Of a stretch of DNA of 64,000 bases, positions 1 to 6,913 are shown one piece after another. Position 1 is the stretch's first letter, and every line of letters starts with the position of its first letter. The stretch spans positions 62,001 to 126,000 of the forward strand of contig NZ_JACEZS010000002.1 of NCBI RefSeq assembly GCF_014042365.1, in the 5' to 3' direction. The notes below the pieces were generated by a model. It made no database searches and had not been told where the DNA came from. It was given only the letters and a program-made list of their open reading frames with translations. The translations under genes and the position numbers were made by a program. This DNA comes from Rugamonas fusca. Lineage in GTDB: Bacteria > Pseudomonadota > Gammaproteobacteria > Burkholderiales > Burkholderiaceae_D.

Positions 1-1903
1 TGAGCCAGTGGTTGAGCGTGTCGCTGAGCTGGGCCAGGGTGAGGCGGTCAGTCTCCTCGGCGCCATCGAAGAAGGTAGCCAGCAGCGCGCGCGCCTGCAC
101 GCCCCAGTCGGCCGGGGAGCGGGACTGGGCCAGCAACGCGCGCCAGTGCAGCAGCGCTTCCACCAGTTGCGCCAGCGAGCCGGCCAGCGCGGCATCGAGG
201 CCGCCCACTTCCGCATACGGTTCGATGCCGGCGAAACTGGCGCCATCGCCGCTGGCGTAACCGAGCAGCATGCGGCGCACGCCGAAGATCCACGCATTCT
301 GCTCGCCGGCCGAGCCCAGGCCCAGGCCATCGCGGTGGGCCTGGTCCAGGCCCCAGCGCACGCCGGCGCCTTCGATCCACAGGCCCAGCGTGGGCAGATC
401 TTCGGCACCCAGGCCGAAACGCCGGGCCAGCGCCGGCACGTCCAGCAGATCGCGCACTTCGCTCTGGCGGCAGCGCTGCTGCGGCAGGCGCAGCAGCCAT
501 TCCAGCGCCACCAGCAGCGGATTGACGCTGCGGTCCTTCACGTCCGCGATCTCGAACGGAATGTAGCGCGGGTCACTGCGCTTGTGCTGCGCGAAGACGG
601 CGTGGATGGCGGCGGAACAGGTGTCGATGTCGGGCACCATCACCACCACATCGCGCGGGCGCAGCGGCATGTCCGTCTCTGCGCCAGCGGCGAACATGGC
701 CAGCAACTGGTCGTGCAGCACCTCCACCTCGCGCTGTACGCTGTGGGCGATGTGGAATTCAATTGAACGGTCCGCGTCCGGCGGCGGCCGGTGCGGATGC
801 TCGGACAGCGGCAGCAGGTCGCGTACGGCCGCCTGCACCTGGCCCAGCAGGGTGTCGGCCTCGCCATCGCTGAACAGATCGACGCGCAGCGGCGCGCTGC
901 CGTCCGCGCCCTGCGCTTCGGCCGCGGCGGCCGCCTCGGCATCGAATTCGTCCAGCATGCGGATGAAATCGCGCCCCTGGCGTCCCCAGCTTGCCAGCAG
1001 TGGATGGCTGTGCGCGTGCAGTTCTTCCAGCGGAATCTGGCCCAGGTCCTGGCCATTGCGCAGTTGCTGGCGACGGTGGGCGGCGCGCAGCAAGTCGCGC
1101 CCTTCGATGATGTCGCCCCAATAGAACTGGCACGGATTGGGCACGGCCAGCAGCACCTGCGTGTGGCGCGCCAGCGAAGCGAGCGCCTGCAAGCTCTGGT
1201 ACGGCAGCGCCGACACGCCGAACAGCACGATGCGGCGCGGCAGGCGACCGGCCGGCGTGGCGCCGGCGGCGGTGGCGCGCACGAATTCCGTGTGCACGGT
1301 GGCGCGGCCCAGGCCACGCTCCTCCGGCGCCACGTCGGCCATCACGGCGCGCCACAACTGGCCTTGCCAGCACTGGTCGGGCGGCAGCGGTGCAATCTCG
1401 CCGCGCGCGCTGCGCAACTGGTCGCGGCCGGCGGCCCAGTCCTCCAGCCAGTCGGCGCGGTACACCTGGTATTGGTCGAACAGGTCGGCCAGCCGCTCGG
1501 CCAATTGGAGACGGCGCTCAGCCTCGCCGTCGGCCAGGAAGTGGCGCAGCGGCGTGAAGACGGCTTGGCCCAGCAGCGTGGGAAGCAGGCGCATCAGGCG
1601 CCAGGTGAGCGGGCCTTTGTCGAAGGCCGACAGGGCCGGCACGCGCTCGCGTCCCAGCATGCCGCGGTAGGTATCCCACAGGAAGCGGGCCGGCAGCGCC
1701 ACGCGGGTGGCAGCGCACACGCCCAATTCCTCGGCCAGCGCGATCTTGAGCCACTCGGCCACGCCGTTCGACTGGACCAGGAAGATGTCCTGTTCCAGCG
1801 GCCCCAGCGGATGGTTGCGCAGCCACTGGAACACGGCCGCGCGCAGTTGTTCCATCTGGTTGCCGTGCAGGATAAGCAGGCCGGGGGTGATGCTCGATTG
1901 CAT
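1..1903 (-). CDS. recC: RecBCD exonuclease V gamma subunit RecC (3' end outside window)
   Basis: The minus-strand frame opens at the ATG at 1901-1903 and stays open to the window edge, giving about 634 N-terminal residues of a protein that is normally around 1,100 residues. The start reads MQSSITPGLLILHGNQMEQL, followed by stretches such as FLVQSNGVAEWLK and LPARFLWDTYRGMLG. These are typical of the helicase-like first half of RecC, which recognises Chi and scaffolds RecB and RecD during double-strand break repair. In this family the gene is usually followed by recB and recD, which would lie beyond base 1. No break is seen in the visible part. The gene is far more GC-rich than the small genes that precede it. 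Confidence 0.93.
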   Translation of the reverse strand, partial: MQSSITPGLLILHGNQMEQLRAAVFQWLRNHPLGPLEQDIFLVQSNGVAEWLKIALAEELGVCAATRVALPARFLWDTYRGMLGRERVPALSAFDKGPLTWRLMRLLPTLLGQAVFTPLRHFLADGEAERRLQLAERLADLFDQYQVYRADWLEDWAAGRDQLRSARGEIAPLPPDQCWQGQLWRAVMADVAPEERGLGRATVHTEFVRATAAGATPAGRLPRRIVLFGVSALPYQSLQALASLARHTQVLLAVPNPCQFYWGDIIEGRDLLRAAHRRQQLRNGQDLGQIPLEELHAHSHPLLASWGRQGRDFIRMLDEFDAEAAAAAEAQGADGSAPLRVDLFSDGEADTLLGQVQAAVRDLLPLSEHPHRPPPDADRSIEFHIAHSVQREVEVLHDQLLAMFAAGAETDMPLRPRDVVVMVPDIDTCSAAIHAVFAQHKRSDPRYIPFEIADVKDRSVNPLLVALEWLLRLPQQRCRQSEVRDLLDVPALARRFGLGAEDLPTLGLWIEGAGVRWGLDQAHRDGLGLGSAGEQNAWIFGVRRMLLGYASGDGASFAGIEPYAEVGGLDAALAGSLAQLVEALLHWRALLAQSRSPADWGVQARALLATFFDGAEETDRLTLAQLSDTLNHWL

Positions 1904-2012
1904 GGGGCTCCGTTTCGTGGCGCGCCGGACTGGCGCCATGCGCATTATCGCCGTTGGCGCGCCAGCGCGCAGCCCCTTGAGTGCGGTTTAGTTTGGCTTT
2001 TTTGGTATGGCG

Positions 2013-2036
2013 ATGCTTGCCGGGATTAGCAAGCAT
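2013..2036. repeat. Perfect 8-bp hairpin upstream of recC
   Basis: ATGCTTGC at 2013-2020 and GCAAGCAT at 2029-2036 form an 8-bp stem with an 8-nt loop, about 110 nt before the recC start. No U-tract follows on either strand, so it is a poor intrinsic terminator. It may be an operator or a leader structure. The rest of the 1904-2212 interval shows no gene. Confidence 0.4.
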
Positions 2037-2212
2037 GGCGGCTGGCAGGGAAACGGACCGCACGGGCTTTATCGCCTGATCTTCGTTTTTATTTCGCTGC
2101 GGCTGCATTTCATCGAATATGGATGGGGCTGCATACGCCCCGAAACGGACCCTCGCATTTATTATTGAATCCGCACCCCAAAGTAGTCACTGCGAAAAAC
2201 AAGAACAAAGTC

Positions 2213-2860
2213 TTACCATTTACAACCCTTATCGGAGAGTGCTCCCCGCAAAAGAAACGGCAGTTTCATTAAACCACTAAATTCAACCGATCCGACTTTA
2301 GGTTTGTAATCGTTGTCACACTTCGGACGCCTCGCTCGTTCAAGCGTTTCTTGCCCAACATCAGCCGCTAAGGCACCCGGTTCTTGCTTTTGGGCGGCGT
2401 GACCTGATCGGACACCCTGTCGTTCCATTTCTCGCCTCGCAAACGCTCTAAGTTCTTCAATATCCAGTCGTGCCGGTGTTTCAGTTGGAGTTTCTGCATG
2501 TAGCGTATCCGTCACATTCGGCACTGCCGCTTCGATCGTCTTCATATGAGGGACCCGCGTGTCCGCTTCATACGTCAAGTCGGGGAGCTCTTGTTTTCGC
2601 TTGGGGGAATGCCGGGATGCCAAAAATGTCGCCTTTGGTCTGGTGGACTTGACAGCTGATACATGGCGGGGCTAGCTAGGTTGCGGTTTAATATAAACCA
2701 TGGCAGAAGACGGGAGGGCCATGGCACGCTTATGATGAACACAGACATCGACCTGACGTAGATTAAGTAAAACCCATACGGCGCCATGGATTAGTGTTGA
2801 TATAAACACGCCCAAAACCACAGGCGTTCTCTTTCGACGGTGGGAAAGAGTAGCGTACAT
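2213..2860 (-). pseudogene. Single-pass membrane protein gene interrupted by one in-frame amber codon
   Basis: From the ATG at 2858-2860 the frame encodes a basic N-terminus (MYATLSHRRKR), one membrane segment (VVLGVFISTLIHGAVWVLL) and a linker ending KPQPS. It then meets TAG at 2672-2674. The same frame continues without another stop to 2213 and gives a polar linker and a Cys-containing tail, KCDNDYKPKV to DKGCKW. The two halves fit one roughly 215-residue protein of the type N-terminal anchor, Pro/Lys linker, C-terminal domain ending GCKW. I infer a recent nonsense mutation. Re-initiation at a downstream Met (for example the ATG of MKTIEAAV) or amber suppression could still yield product. 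No function is assigned. Confidence 0.6.
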
Positions 2861-2925
2861 GTTTCGGATCAGTTGATTACCCACTATATTTTGTTGCAAT
2901 CCCAATTTTTTTGGATTGCTCGACA

Positions 2926-2943
2926 GTCTGCTCTTGGCCGTGA
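2926..2943 (-). repeat. Intergenic motif copy 1
   Basis: The minus strand reads TCACGGCCAAGAGCAGAC. It lies 10 nt after the stop of the membrane protein gene at 2954 and 65 nt before the start at 2860. It is one of nine copies of CGGCCANNNGCNGNC. Confidence 0.7.
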
Positions 2944-2953
2944 CACGACAAGA

Positions 2954-3313
2954 CTACCATCGCACAGCAGACACTTTCGCCCGCAGATTATTTCCAAGCT
3001 TAGTACCGAACCAAACAAGCACAGCAAAGGTGGCCAACAAGGGAAGCGCCAGTAAAGCAAATCCGTATGTGGCCATCACTACAGGCGACCACAATATCAG
3101 TGTGCCGATAAAAGTACCAATGCCGATAGTTCTATGCCACGGTCGTCCGATAAAGATCCCTTCCAACATCCCTGTTGACAGTCCAATCATGACGACAACG
3201 AGCCACTGAGCTGAACCAGAAAAATTCTCAAAGGCAGTGTGTACGATAAAGGCGATGAGAGGATTTACCACAGCACTGAACACGCCTATTATCACTGTCT
3301 TGGGTATATTCAT
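2954..3313 (-). CDS. Small multi-pass membrane protein, unknown function
   Basis: This 119-residue protein starts at the ATG at 3311-3313. It is largely hydrophobic, with about four membrane segments: VIIGVFSAVVNPLIAFIV, WLVVVMIGLSTGML, IGTFIGTLILWSPVVMA and FALLALPLLATFAVLVW. Short polar loops separate them, and the C-terminus is basic (KLGNNLRAKVSAVRW). No catalytic motif is visible and I do not recognise the family. It belongs to the AT-rich run of small minus-strand genes and is bounded by motif copies on both sides. Confidence 0.75.
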   Translation of the reverse strand: MNIPKTVIIGVFSAVVNPLIAFIVHTAFENFSGSAQWLVVVMIGLSTGMLEGIFIGRPWHRTIGIGTFIGTLILWSPVVMATYGFALLALPLLATFAVLVWFGTKLGNNLRAKVSAVRW

Positions 3314-3350
3314 TGCTTTCGAACGGTCAGGATTATCAGGAAATTTATAG

Positions 3351-3370
3351 GGCGGCTTCTGGCCGGCAAG
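3351..3370 (-). repeat. Intergenic motif copy 2
   Basis: The minus strand reads CTTGCCGGCCAGAAGCCGCC. It begins 3 nt after the stop of the phosphatase-like gene (3374) and ends 37 nt before the ATG at 3313. Confidence 0.75.
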
Positions 3371-3373
3371 AGA

Positions 3374-3697
3374 CTAACGTAAGAACTTGCCTGCCTTTAC
3401 CTCAAGCAGCTTAATAAGCTCCGGCTGCATAAACTCATAGTCATCAGGGATGTCCAAACAGATGATGCGCTTCCCATTCAGATAAGAGCGAAATTTGGAC
3501 GAGAGACGATTTCGATGAGTCTTCTCCATTACAAATATGATGTTCGCCCACTCTATCTGTTCGGTGGAAAGCGGCACGGTCGCATCACCACCGAGCCCTG
3601 CAGAGTCTGTTTCGACATCTGGCCAGCTTGCGAAAATCTGCTCGGCTGTCGGACTTCTCAGACGATTCTGGGAGCAGAGGAACAAAGCACGCTTCAA
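3374..3697 (-). CDS. Low-molecular-weight protein tyrosine phosphatase-like protein
   Basis: This 107-residue protein begins with the phosphate-binding loop signature of the LMW-PTP/ArsC fold, LFLCSQNRLRSPT, which keeps the Cys-X5-Arg-Ser arrangement (Cys8, Arg14). The loop is followed by EQIF and a mid-protein IIFVMEKTHRNRL, where family members carry a helix after the third strand. The canonical C-terminal DP dipeptide is not obvious (LDIPDDYEFM is the nearest), so it belongs to the short phosphatase-like branch and activity is uncertain. The start is TTG at 3695-3697 with GAGGAT about 8 nt upstream; no in-frame ATG fits better. Confidence 0.8.
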   Translation of the reverse strand: MKRALFLCSQNRLRSPTAEQIFASWPDVETDSAGLGGDATVPLSTEQIEWANIIFVMEKTHRNRLSSKFRSYLNGKRIICLDIPDDYEFMQPELIKLLEVKAGKFLR

Positions 3698-3730
3698 TCT
3701 ATTTCATCCTCAGAGTTTTCAAAAAAAAAG

Positions 3731-3750
3731 GGGCAGCCAATGGCCGAACT
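3731..3750 (-). repeat. Intergenic motif copy 3
   Basis: The minus strand reads AGTTCGGCCATTGGCTGCCC. It lies 33 nt before the TTG start at 3697 and is followed by a run of nine T residues on the minus strand. Confidence 0.75.
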
Positions 3751-3821
3751 CTGCCTGTGGCATCTCCATGCACGACCAGCGGAGCTGTAAGGCATCCGTT
3801 GGATTGTATGGTAGGGCATAG

Positions 3822-4394
3822 CTACCAAATTACCAATCGCCCTTCAGGGTAATTCCCCTCGATCCATCCACAAGGAAAATGGCCAGCTTTGTAGACGCTC
3901 AATAATGGCAGGAAGAACGACGTCGGGGATGCACATAGTCGATACGCATTTTCCATGCATGCTCCAAGCACGTCCCAGCTTACACAATCCACAAACACTT
4001 TAGCAAGCCCATGCTTGTAAGCATATGGCTGCCAATGTCGAGAAACCAGCGGCTCAATGACAAAGCGTTTGATTTCACGAGCTATCTCATTCCAATTGGC
4101 GTACTCCGAACTGTGGTTCTTATGAAGAAATTCAGTAAGCCTATTTCTGGCTTCGAGCGTAGTGTTTTCCCAGCAAAGATCAAAGGCACTCTCCATTGCC
4201 TGCGACTGCGATGCAAAAGCGATGGGCTCAAAGGGCAACGTGGGAGGCACTTCGCCACAGTGCGAAAACCATTTGATTTCATGCAGCCCAAAGATGAATT
4301 CAGGCCCTAGGTTCAAGATTTCATCCACTGGGTTATATTTCGTTTGCTTCTCAACGTCTGTTAATGGCCGTACACCGTCATTTGATAATGACAT
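3822..4394 (-). CDS. Hypothetical cytoplasmic protein ending in a PCGW...YPEGRLV motif
   Basis: This protein of 190 residues starts at the ATG at 4392-4394; an upstream ATG at 4412 is possible. It is soluble, with a mixed helical middle section (ALFDLCWEN-like and FVIEPLV segments) and an aromatic C-terminus, AGHFPCGWIEGNYPEGRLVI. That tail resembles uncharacterised small proteins found among immunity and other accessory genes, a weak recollection rather than a family assignment. The start overlaps the 3' end of the next upstream gene (stop at 4378-4380) by 17 nt, so translation of the two is probably coupled. This is the only gene of the array without its own motif copy. Confidence 0.7.
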   Translation of the reverse strand: MSLSNDGVRPLTDVEKQTKYNPVDEILNLGPEFIFGLHEIKWFSHCGEVPPTLPFEPIAFASQSQAMESAFDLCWENTTLEARNRLTEFLHKNHSSEYANWNEIAREIKRFVIEPLVSRHWQPYAYKHGLAKVFVDCVSWDVLGACMENAYRLCASPTSFFLPLLSVYKAGHFPCGWIEGNYPEGRLVIW

Positions 4395-4722
4395 ATCGAG
4401 CGACACAAGCATTTGCTACTGTCGCTGCGGAGTTCAGGTCGGATTTTTCATCGTTTGTGTATTCCAGGTAGGTCGGGTACGTCAAAAAGCCAACTCGCAG
4501 GCCGCTTTCAGCTACCCATTGCATAACCGCCCCCGAGTCATCAATCGTGGAAACAGCACAAAATTTTAGGTTTTCGGACTTCACATACGGTTCTGCAAAG
4601 GTCAGAAAATCACTGACGCCTTCACGCGTATTTTGAAATGAACGCTCCACAAAGCCATCCTTCGTTTCAACAGCTACGTTAAAGCCAGACGAGAGAATAA
4701 GGATTGCCAGAATTTTTGTCAT
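4378..4722 (-). CDS. Hypothetical 114-residue protein, weakly RNase H/IS110-like
   Basis: The chosen start is the ATG at 4720-4722, just downstream of a motif copy; the frame is open further upstream. The order NVAVETKDGFVERSFQN, then EGVSDFLTF, then an AAT/NACVARYVI-type C-terminus recalls the first strand-helix unit of the DEDD RNase H fold in IS110-type transposases. The initial Asp-containing GIDV signature is not preserved, and no transposase C-terminal domain follows. It therefore looks like a stand-alone small protein rather than an insertion sequence fragment. Its 3' end overlaps the following gene by 17 nt. Confidence 0.55.
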   Translation of the reverse strand: MTKILAILILSSGFNVAVETKDGFVERSFQNTREGVSDFLTFAEPYVKSENLKFCAVSTIDDSGAVMQWVAESGLRVGFLTYPTYLEYTNDEKSDLNSAATVANACVARYVIIK

Positions 4723-4744
4723 TAGATCGCTTCCAAAAATTAAG

Positions 4745-4764
4745 GACAGCTGCTGGCCGGATTC
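4745..4764 (-). repeat. Intergenic motif copy 4
   Basis: The minus strand reads GAATCCGGCCAGCAGCTGTC. It starts 2 nt after the stop codon region of the gene at 4767 and ends 22 nt before the ATG at 4722. Confidence 0.75.
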
Positions 4765-4766
4765 GG

Positions 4767-4961
4767 TCAAGGTTTATATTTTCTTCTCAAGAAAACTGAA
4801 ATGCATAACACGGACACACTTAATGTCGAGAAAGCAACCAATGTACTCTGACTAACTTGAAACAACCAATTTAAAGATTTCATCGAAACAAAAACAATAA
4901 ATGTCAATAGTACCGAAGTAAAACTTAATGCCAACAGAAACGCTATAATTCGGTTTTTCAT
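4767..4961 (-). CDS. Small two-segment membrane protein
   Basis: This 64-residue protein begins MKNRIIAFLLALSF with a GGA-containing ribosome-binding site (AAAAAGGAATTT) directly before the ATG at 4959-4961. It has two hydrophobic stretches, IIAFLLALSFTSVLLTFIVF and STLVAFSTLSVSVLCISVF, and a basic tail RRKYKP. The frame is open upstream to 5045, but the motif copy and the ribosome-binding site favour the internal start. Function is unknown. One of several tiny membrane proteins in this array. Confidence 0.7.
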   Translation of the reverse strand: MKNRIIAFLLALSFTSVLLTFIVFVSMKSLNWLFQVSQSTLVAFSTLSVSVLCISVFLRRKYKP

Positions 4962-4994
4962 AAATTCCTTTTTACCAGCTAATTTTATTCTGAA

Positions 4995-5014
4995 TGACCG
5001 TTCTTGGCCGCTAT
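4995..5014 (-). repeat. Intergenic motif copy 5
   Basis: The minus strand reads ATAGCGGCCAAGAACGGTCA. It starts 5 nt after the stop of the RraB-like gene and ends 33 nt before the ATG at 4961. Confidence 0.75.
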
Positions 5015-5019
5015 CAGAC

Positions 5020-5346
5020 TCATTGCAGCACGCCCCATGATTCACCCCCCCCGAACCGGACCGCCATTTCAGAGATGGATTTTTGGATAGACATAACTAA
5101 TTCGTACGTTGGCACAGCATTTAAGACGAATTGGAAATATCCGTCGCCACTCGAGTCAGGGGAATAAATCTTCACATTCTTAAATTGCGACCGAAGCATA
5201 CTCACTAGTTCTTCGGAAGGTGGCCACGCATCAAAATCTACATTAAAGTCGATATCGACAGCCTTATCGAAGTCAAACCCACTTTTCTGCATTCTACGAA
5301 AAACATCCCCATCTGCGTCATTGGGCCAGCTTACTTTTGAAGGCAT
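5020..5346 (-). CDS. RraB-like (RNase E inhibitor fold) small protein
   Basis: This protein of 108 residues opens with WPNDADGDVFRRMQKSGFDF, the hallmark of the RraB/DUF695-type fold, in which a D-x-D-G-D-V-L/F-R element precedes the first helix. It continues with DIDFNVDFDAWPPSEE and an acidic strand-helix pattern ending GGGESWG. RraB in Escherichia coli binds RNase E and changes its activity. Stand-alone relatives are also common as predicted immunity or accessory proteins, so the role here is open. The start is the ATG at 5344-5346 with AGGA about 8 nt upstream. Confidence 0.7.
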   Translation of the reverse strand: MPSKVSWPNDADGDVFRRMQKSGFDFDKAVDIDFNVDFDAWPPSEELVSMLRSQFKNVKIYSPDSSGDGYFQFVLNAVPTYELVMSIQKSISEMAVRFGGGESWGVLQ

Positions 5347-5371
5347 TTCATTTTTTCCTAAAAATACGGCC

Positions 5372-5391
5372 GTCCGCTCTTGCCGAACTGT
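5372..5391 (-). repeat. Intergenic motif copy 6
   Basis: The minus strand reads ACAGTTCGGCAAGAGCGGAC, with one C missing relative to the other copies. It starts 3 nt after the stop at 5395 and ends 25 nt before the ATG at 5346. Confidence 0.7.
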
Positions 5392-5394
5392 GAC

Positions 5395-5709
5395 CTATTC
5401 TTCATCTCGCAAGACGCCTCCACGGATGGCTCGATTTCTCATTTCGAGGACCCAGGGATTCGTAGAGCCATTTAGGCGCTCTTTAATTGGCCAGCCTGGT
5501 GCAGTCTCTATCAAGCACATCAGCGATGAGGCGAGGCCGAAACACCCATCTTCGCCAAAAAGACTCAGCAGCGCAATTGCCTCTTCGTCGGTAACGGGCC
5601 GTTTGATTGCGCGATATTCGATCTCGTATTTGCGGAGTCTGTCGACGTCGCCTTCGTCTTCGCTAGGCAACGTGTCCAAATCGATTAGCCTTCGAATTTC
5701 CGCTCGCAT
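5395..5709 (-). CDS. Hypothetical acidic small protein, immunity-like
   Basis: This soluble protein of 104 residues starts at the ATG at 5707-5709; a TTG at 5724 is the alternative. It has a charged N-terminal half (EDEGDVDRLRKYEIEYRAI), then RPVTDEEAIALLSLFG, a Gly/Leu/Ile section LASSLMCLIETAPGWP, and an end reading NPWVLEMRNRAIRGG. The helical pattern of small repeats with an ETAPGWP turn is like uncharacterised proteins I associate with toxin-immunity neighbourhoods. That is a resemblance, not an identification. Motif copies flank it. Confidence 0.65.
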   Translation of the reverse strand: MRAEIRRLIDLDTLPSEDEGDVDRLRKYEIEYRAIKRPVTDEEAIALLSLFGEDGCFGLASSLMCLIETAPGWPIKERLNGSTNPWVLEMRNRAIRGGVLRDEE

Positions 5710-5732
5710 ATCAATCCCTGTCAAACGCCACA

Positions 5733-5752
5733 GATAGCTCCTGGCCGATATC
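5733..5752 (-). repeat. Intergenic motif copy 7
   Basis: The minus strand reads GATATCGGCCAGGAGCTATC. It lies 23 nt before the ATG at 5709 and 34 nt after the stop at 5787. Confidence 0.75.
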
Positions 5753-5786
5753 AGAAATATCGGAAACTACATCAAGAAGCGCAGAT

Positions 5787-5993
5787 TTATTTTTTCTTAT
5801 TAATCCAATATATTTCAGCTACGGCATACAAGAGAGCGACCAGAAAGATTCCGAACATGATCGCGACACAGCTTGCTAGCGTTAGTTGTCCATCGCACCA
5901 ATATTTAATTCCAACGTTAATTACGAACACCAATAAAACCATCCGAAATTGACGTTTTATAACGGCAATTAAAGCGACTCGCATTTTATTCAT
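5787..5993 (-). CDS. Small two-segment membrane protein
   Basis: This protein of 68 residues begins MNKMRVALIAVIKRQ and has two membrane segments (MVLLVFVINVGIKYW and LASCVAIMFGIFLVALLYAV) and a Lys-rich C-terminus INKKK. Either of two in-frame ATGs, 9 nt apart, could start it; no strong ribosome-binding site is visible. Its codons are markedly AT-rich compared with recC or the downstream chromosome. Function is unknown. Confidence 0.65.
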   Translation of the reverse strand: MNKMRVALIAVIKRQFRMVLLVFVINVGIKYWCDGQLTLASCVAIMFGIFLVALLYAVAEIYWINKKK

Positions 5994-6019
5994 TTAATTT
6001 TACTTTCGATAATCCGTAC

Positions 6020-6039
6020 GTCTGCAATTGGCCGAAAAT
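6020..6039 (-). repeat. Intergenic motif copy 8
   Basis: The minus strand reads ATTTTCGGCCAATTGCAGAC. It lies 26 nt before the ATG at 5993 and 46 nt after the stop at 6086. Confidence 0.75.
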
Positions 6040-6085
6040 AGCCTCCAGCCCCTCCCAGTGATGTATCCACCCGCCAAAACTGACG

Positions 6086-6325
6086 TTAGTCATAGCCTTC
6101 TTCGCCCCTAAAGACGCAAAATATATTCACAAGAAGCATGGCAATAGCATAGGGTAGCGAGAGAATGGCAACGACTAGTCCATATGTATCCCATCGGCCA
6201 TCCCCCGTACCAAAAAATATATTCGAGGAAAAATAAATCAAGGCATATAAAACCACCAATGCGGCCCAAATAATAAGTGCCGCGCCTAAAAATTGAACTC
6301 GATTACAGTCAAAAATTGAGCGCAT
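6086..6325 (-). CDS. Small two-segment membrane protein
   Basis: This 79-residue protein begins MRSIFDCNRVQFLG. The start at 6323-6325 was chosen because a strong GGAGGAG ribosome-binding site precedes it and because a motif copy ends 15 nt upstream; the frame itself is open to 6433. It has two membrane segments, ALIIWAALVVLYALIYF and LVVAILSLPYAIAMLLVNIF, on either side of a polar loop FGTGDGRWDTY, and an acidic end RGEEGYD. Function is unknown. It is the first gene of the motif-separated array. Confidence 0.7.
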   Translation of the reverse strand: MRSIFDCNRVQFLGAALIIWAALVVLYALIYFSSNIFFGTGDGRWDTYGLVVAILSLPYAIAMLLVNIFCVFRGEEGYD

Positions 6326-6340
6326 GCCAACTTCTCCTCC

Positions 6341-6360
6341 GGCAGCGACTGGCCTGCTTG
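6341..6360 (-). repeat. Intergenic motif copy 9
   Basis: The minus strand reads CAAGCAGGCCAGTCGCTGCC. It lies 15 nt before the ATG at 6325. This is the right-hand end of the array. Confidence 0.65.
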
Positions 6361-6551
6361 GGTCAAAGGGCACAGGATACCAGCTTGCCAAAATGAAAAA
6401 GTCACAAATTCCCACGAACTGAGGTAATTTCATCGGTAACGCGCTTTAGTCAAACTGGACATTACTACTTGGTAATGCGTCGCCTCCGACACTTTGGTTA
6501 CAATACGTTACATTTCAACTTCGAGCTTGTAATAGTGCAAGTGGCGATAAC

Positions 6552-6842
6552 GTGCTTAGTCTGCGAAGAATCGTGCTGTACAGTATGGTATTGCTCTTTA
6601 GTGCGTGTGATGAGCAACGCGCAACCGTTGCCGACAATGTGCCTGACCATACGGCGACCTTTTATCTCCAACATCCGTTGGAGGCAGAAATGGTCGCCCG
6701 GCTCTGCACCCAGCTGGACGCACGAAATAAGAAAACCCTCGATGCCGCTGCCTACGAAGAGTGGCTGACATCCGAGGACTGGAAGCGATGCGAAAACGCG
6801 ATTTTCGTCGTCGATTCAAGAGCCATTGGTACACTTTTCTGA
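6552..6842 (+). CDS. Small predicted lipoprotein, EexN-like
   Basis: This protein of 96 residues starts with GTG at 6552 and carries a short basic N-terminus, a hydrophobic core and a lipobox-like LLFSAC (Cys19). The mature part contains ATFYLQHPLEAEMVARLC, followed by EEWLTSEDWKRCENA. A helix with YL-x-HP-x-E and two Cys residues is reminiscent of EexN-type entry-exclusion lipoproteins, but no conjugation genes lie nearby, so the resemblance is only structural. It is on the plus strand, divergent from the small-gene array. Confidence 0.6.
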   Translation: MLSLRRIVLYSMVLLFSACDEQRATVADNVPDHTATFYLQHPLEAEMVARLCTQLDARNKKTLDAAAYEEWLTSEDWKRCENAIFVVDSRAIGTLF

Positions 6843-6913
6843 GTTTTCGCGCGCGTGGTGCTTCCTTGAGGTCCGCCGCTTGCCGCAAGCAGGAGATAAC
6901 GTCAATTCGTCCA

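Noticed and set aside
4378-4722. Insertion sequence remnant of the IS110 family
   Set aside because: Only a faint N-terminal likeness; there is no C-terminal transposase domain, no terminal feature, and a well-placed motif and coupled downstream gene argue for a self-contained gene.
2213-6360. Chromosomal integron with attC sites
   Set aside because: No integrase is present and the repeated motif lacks the paired inverted core sites and the variable palindrome expected of attC, so it is reported as an unexplained motif array instead.
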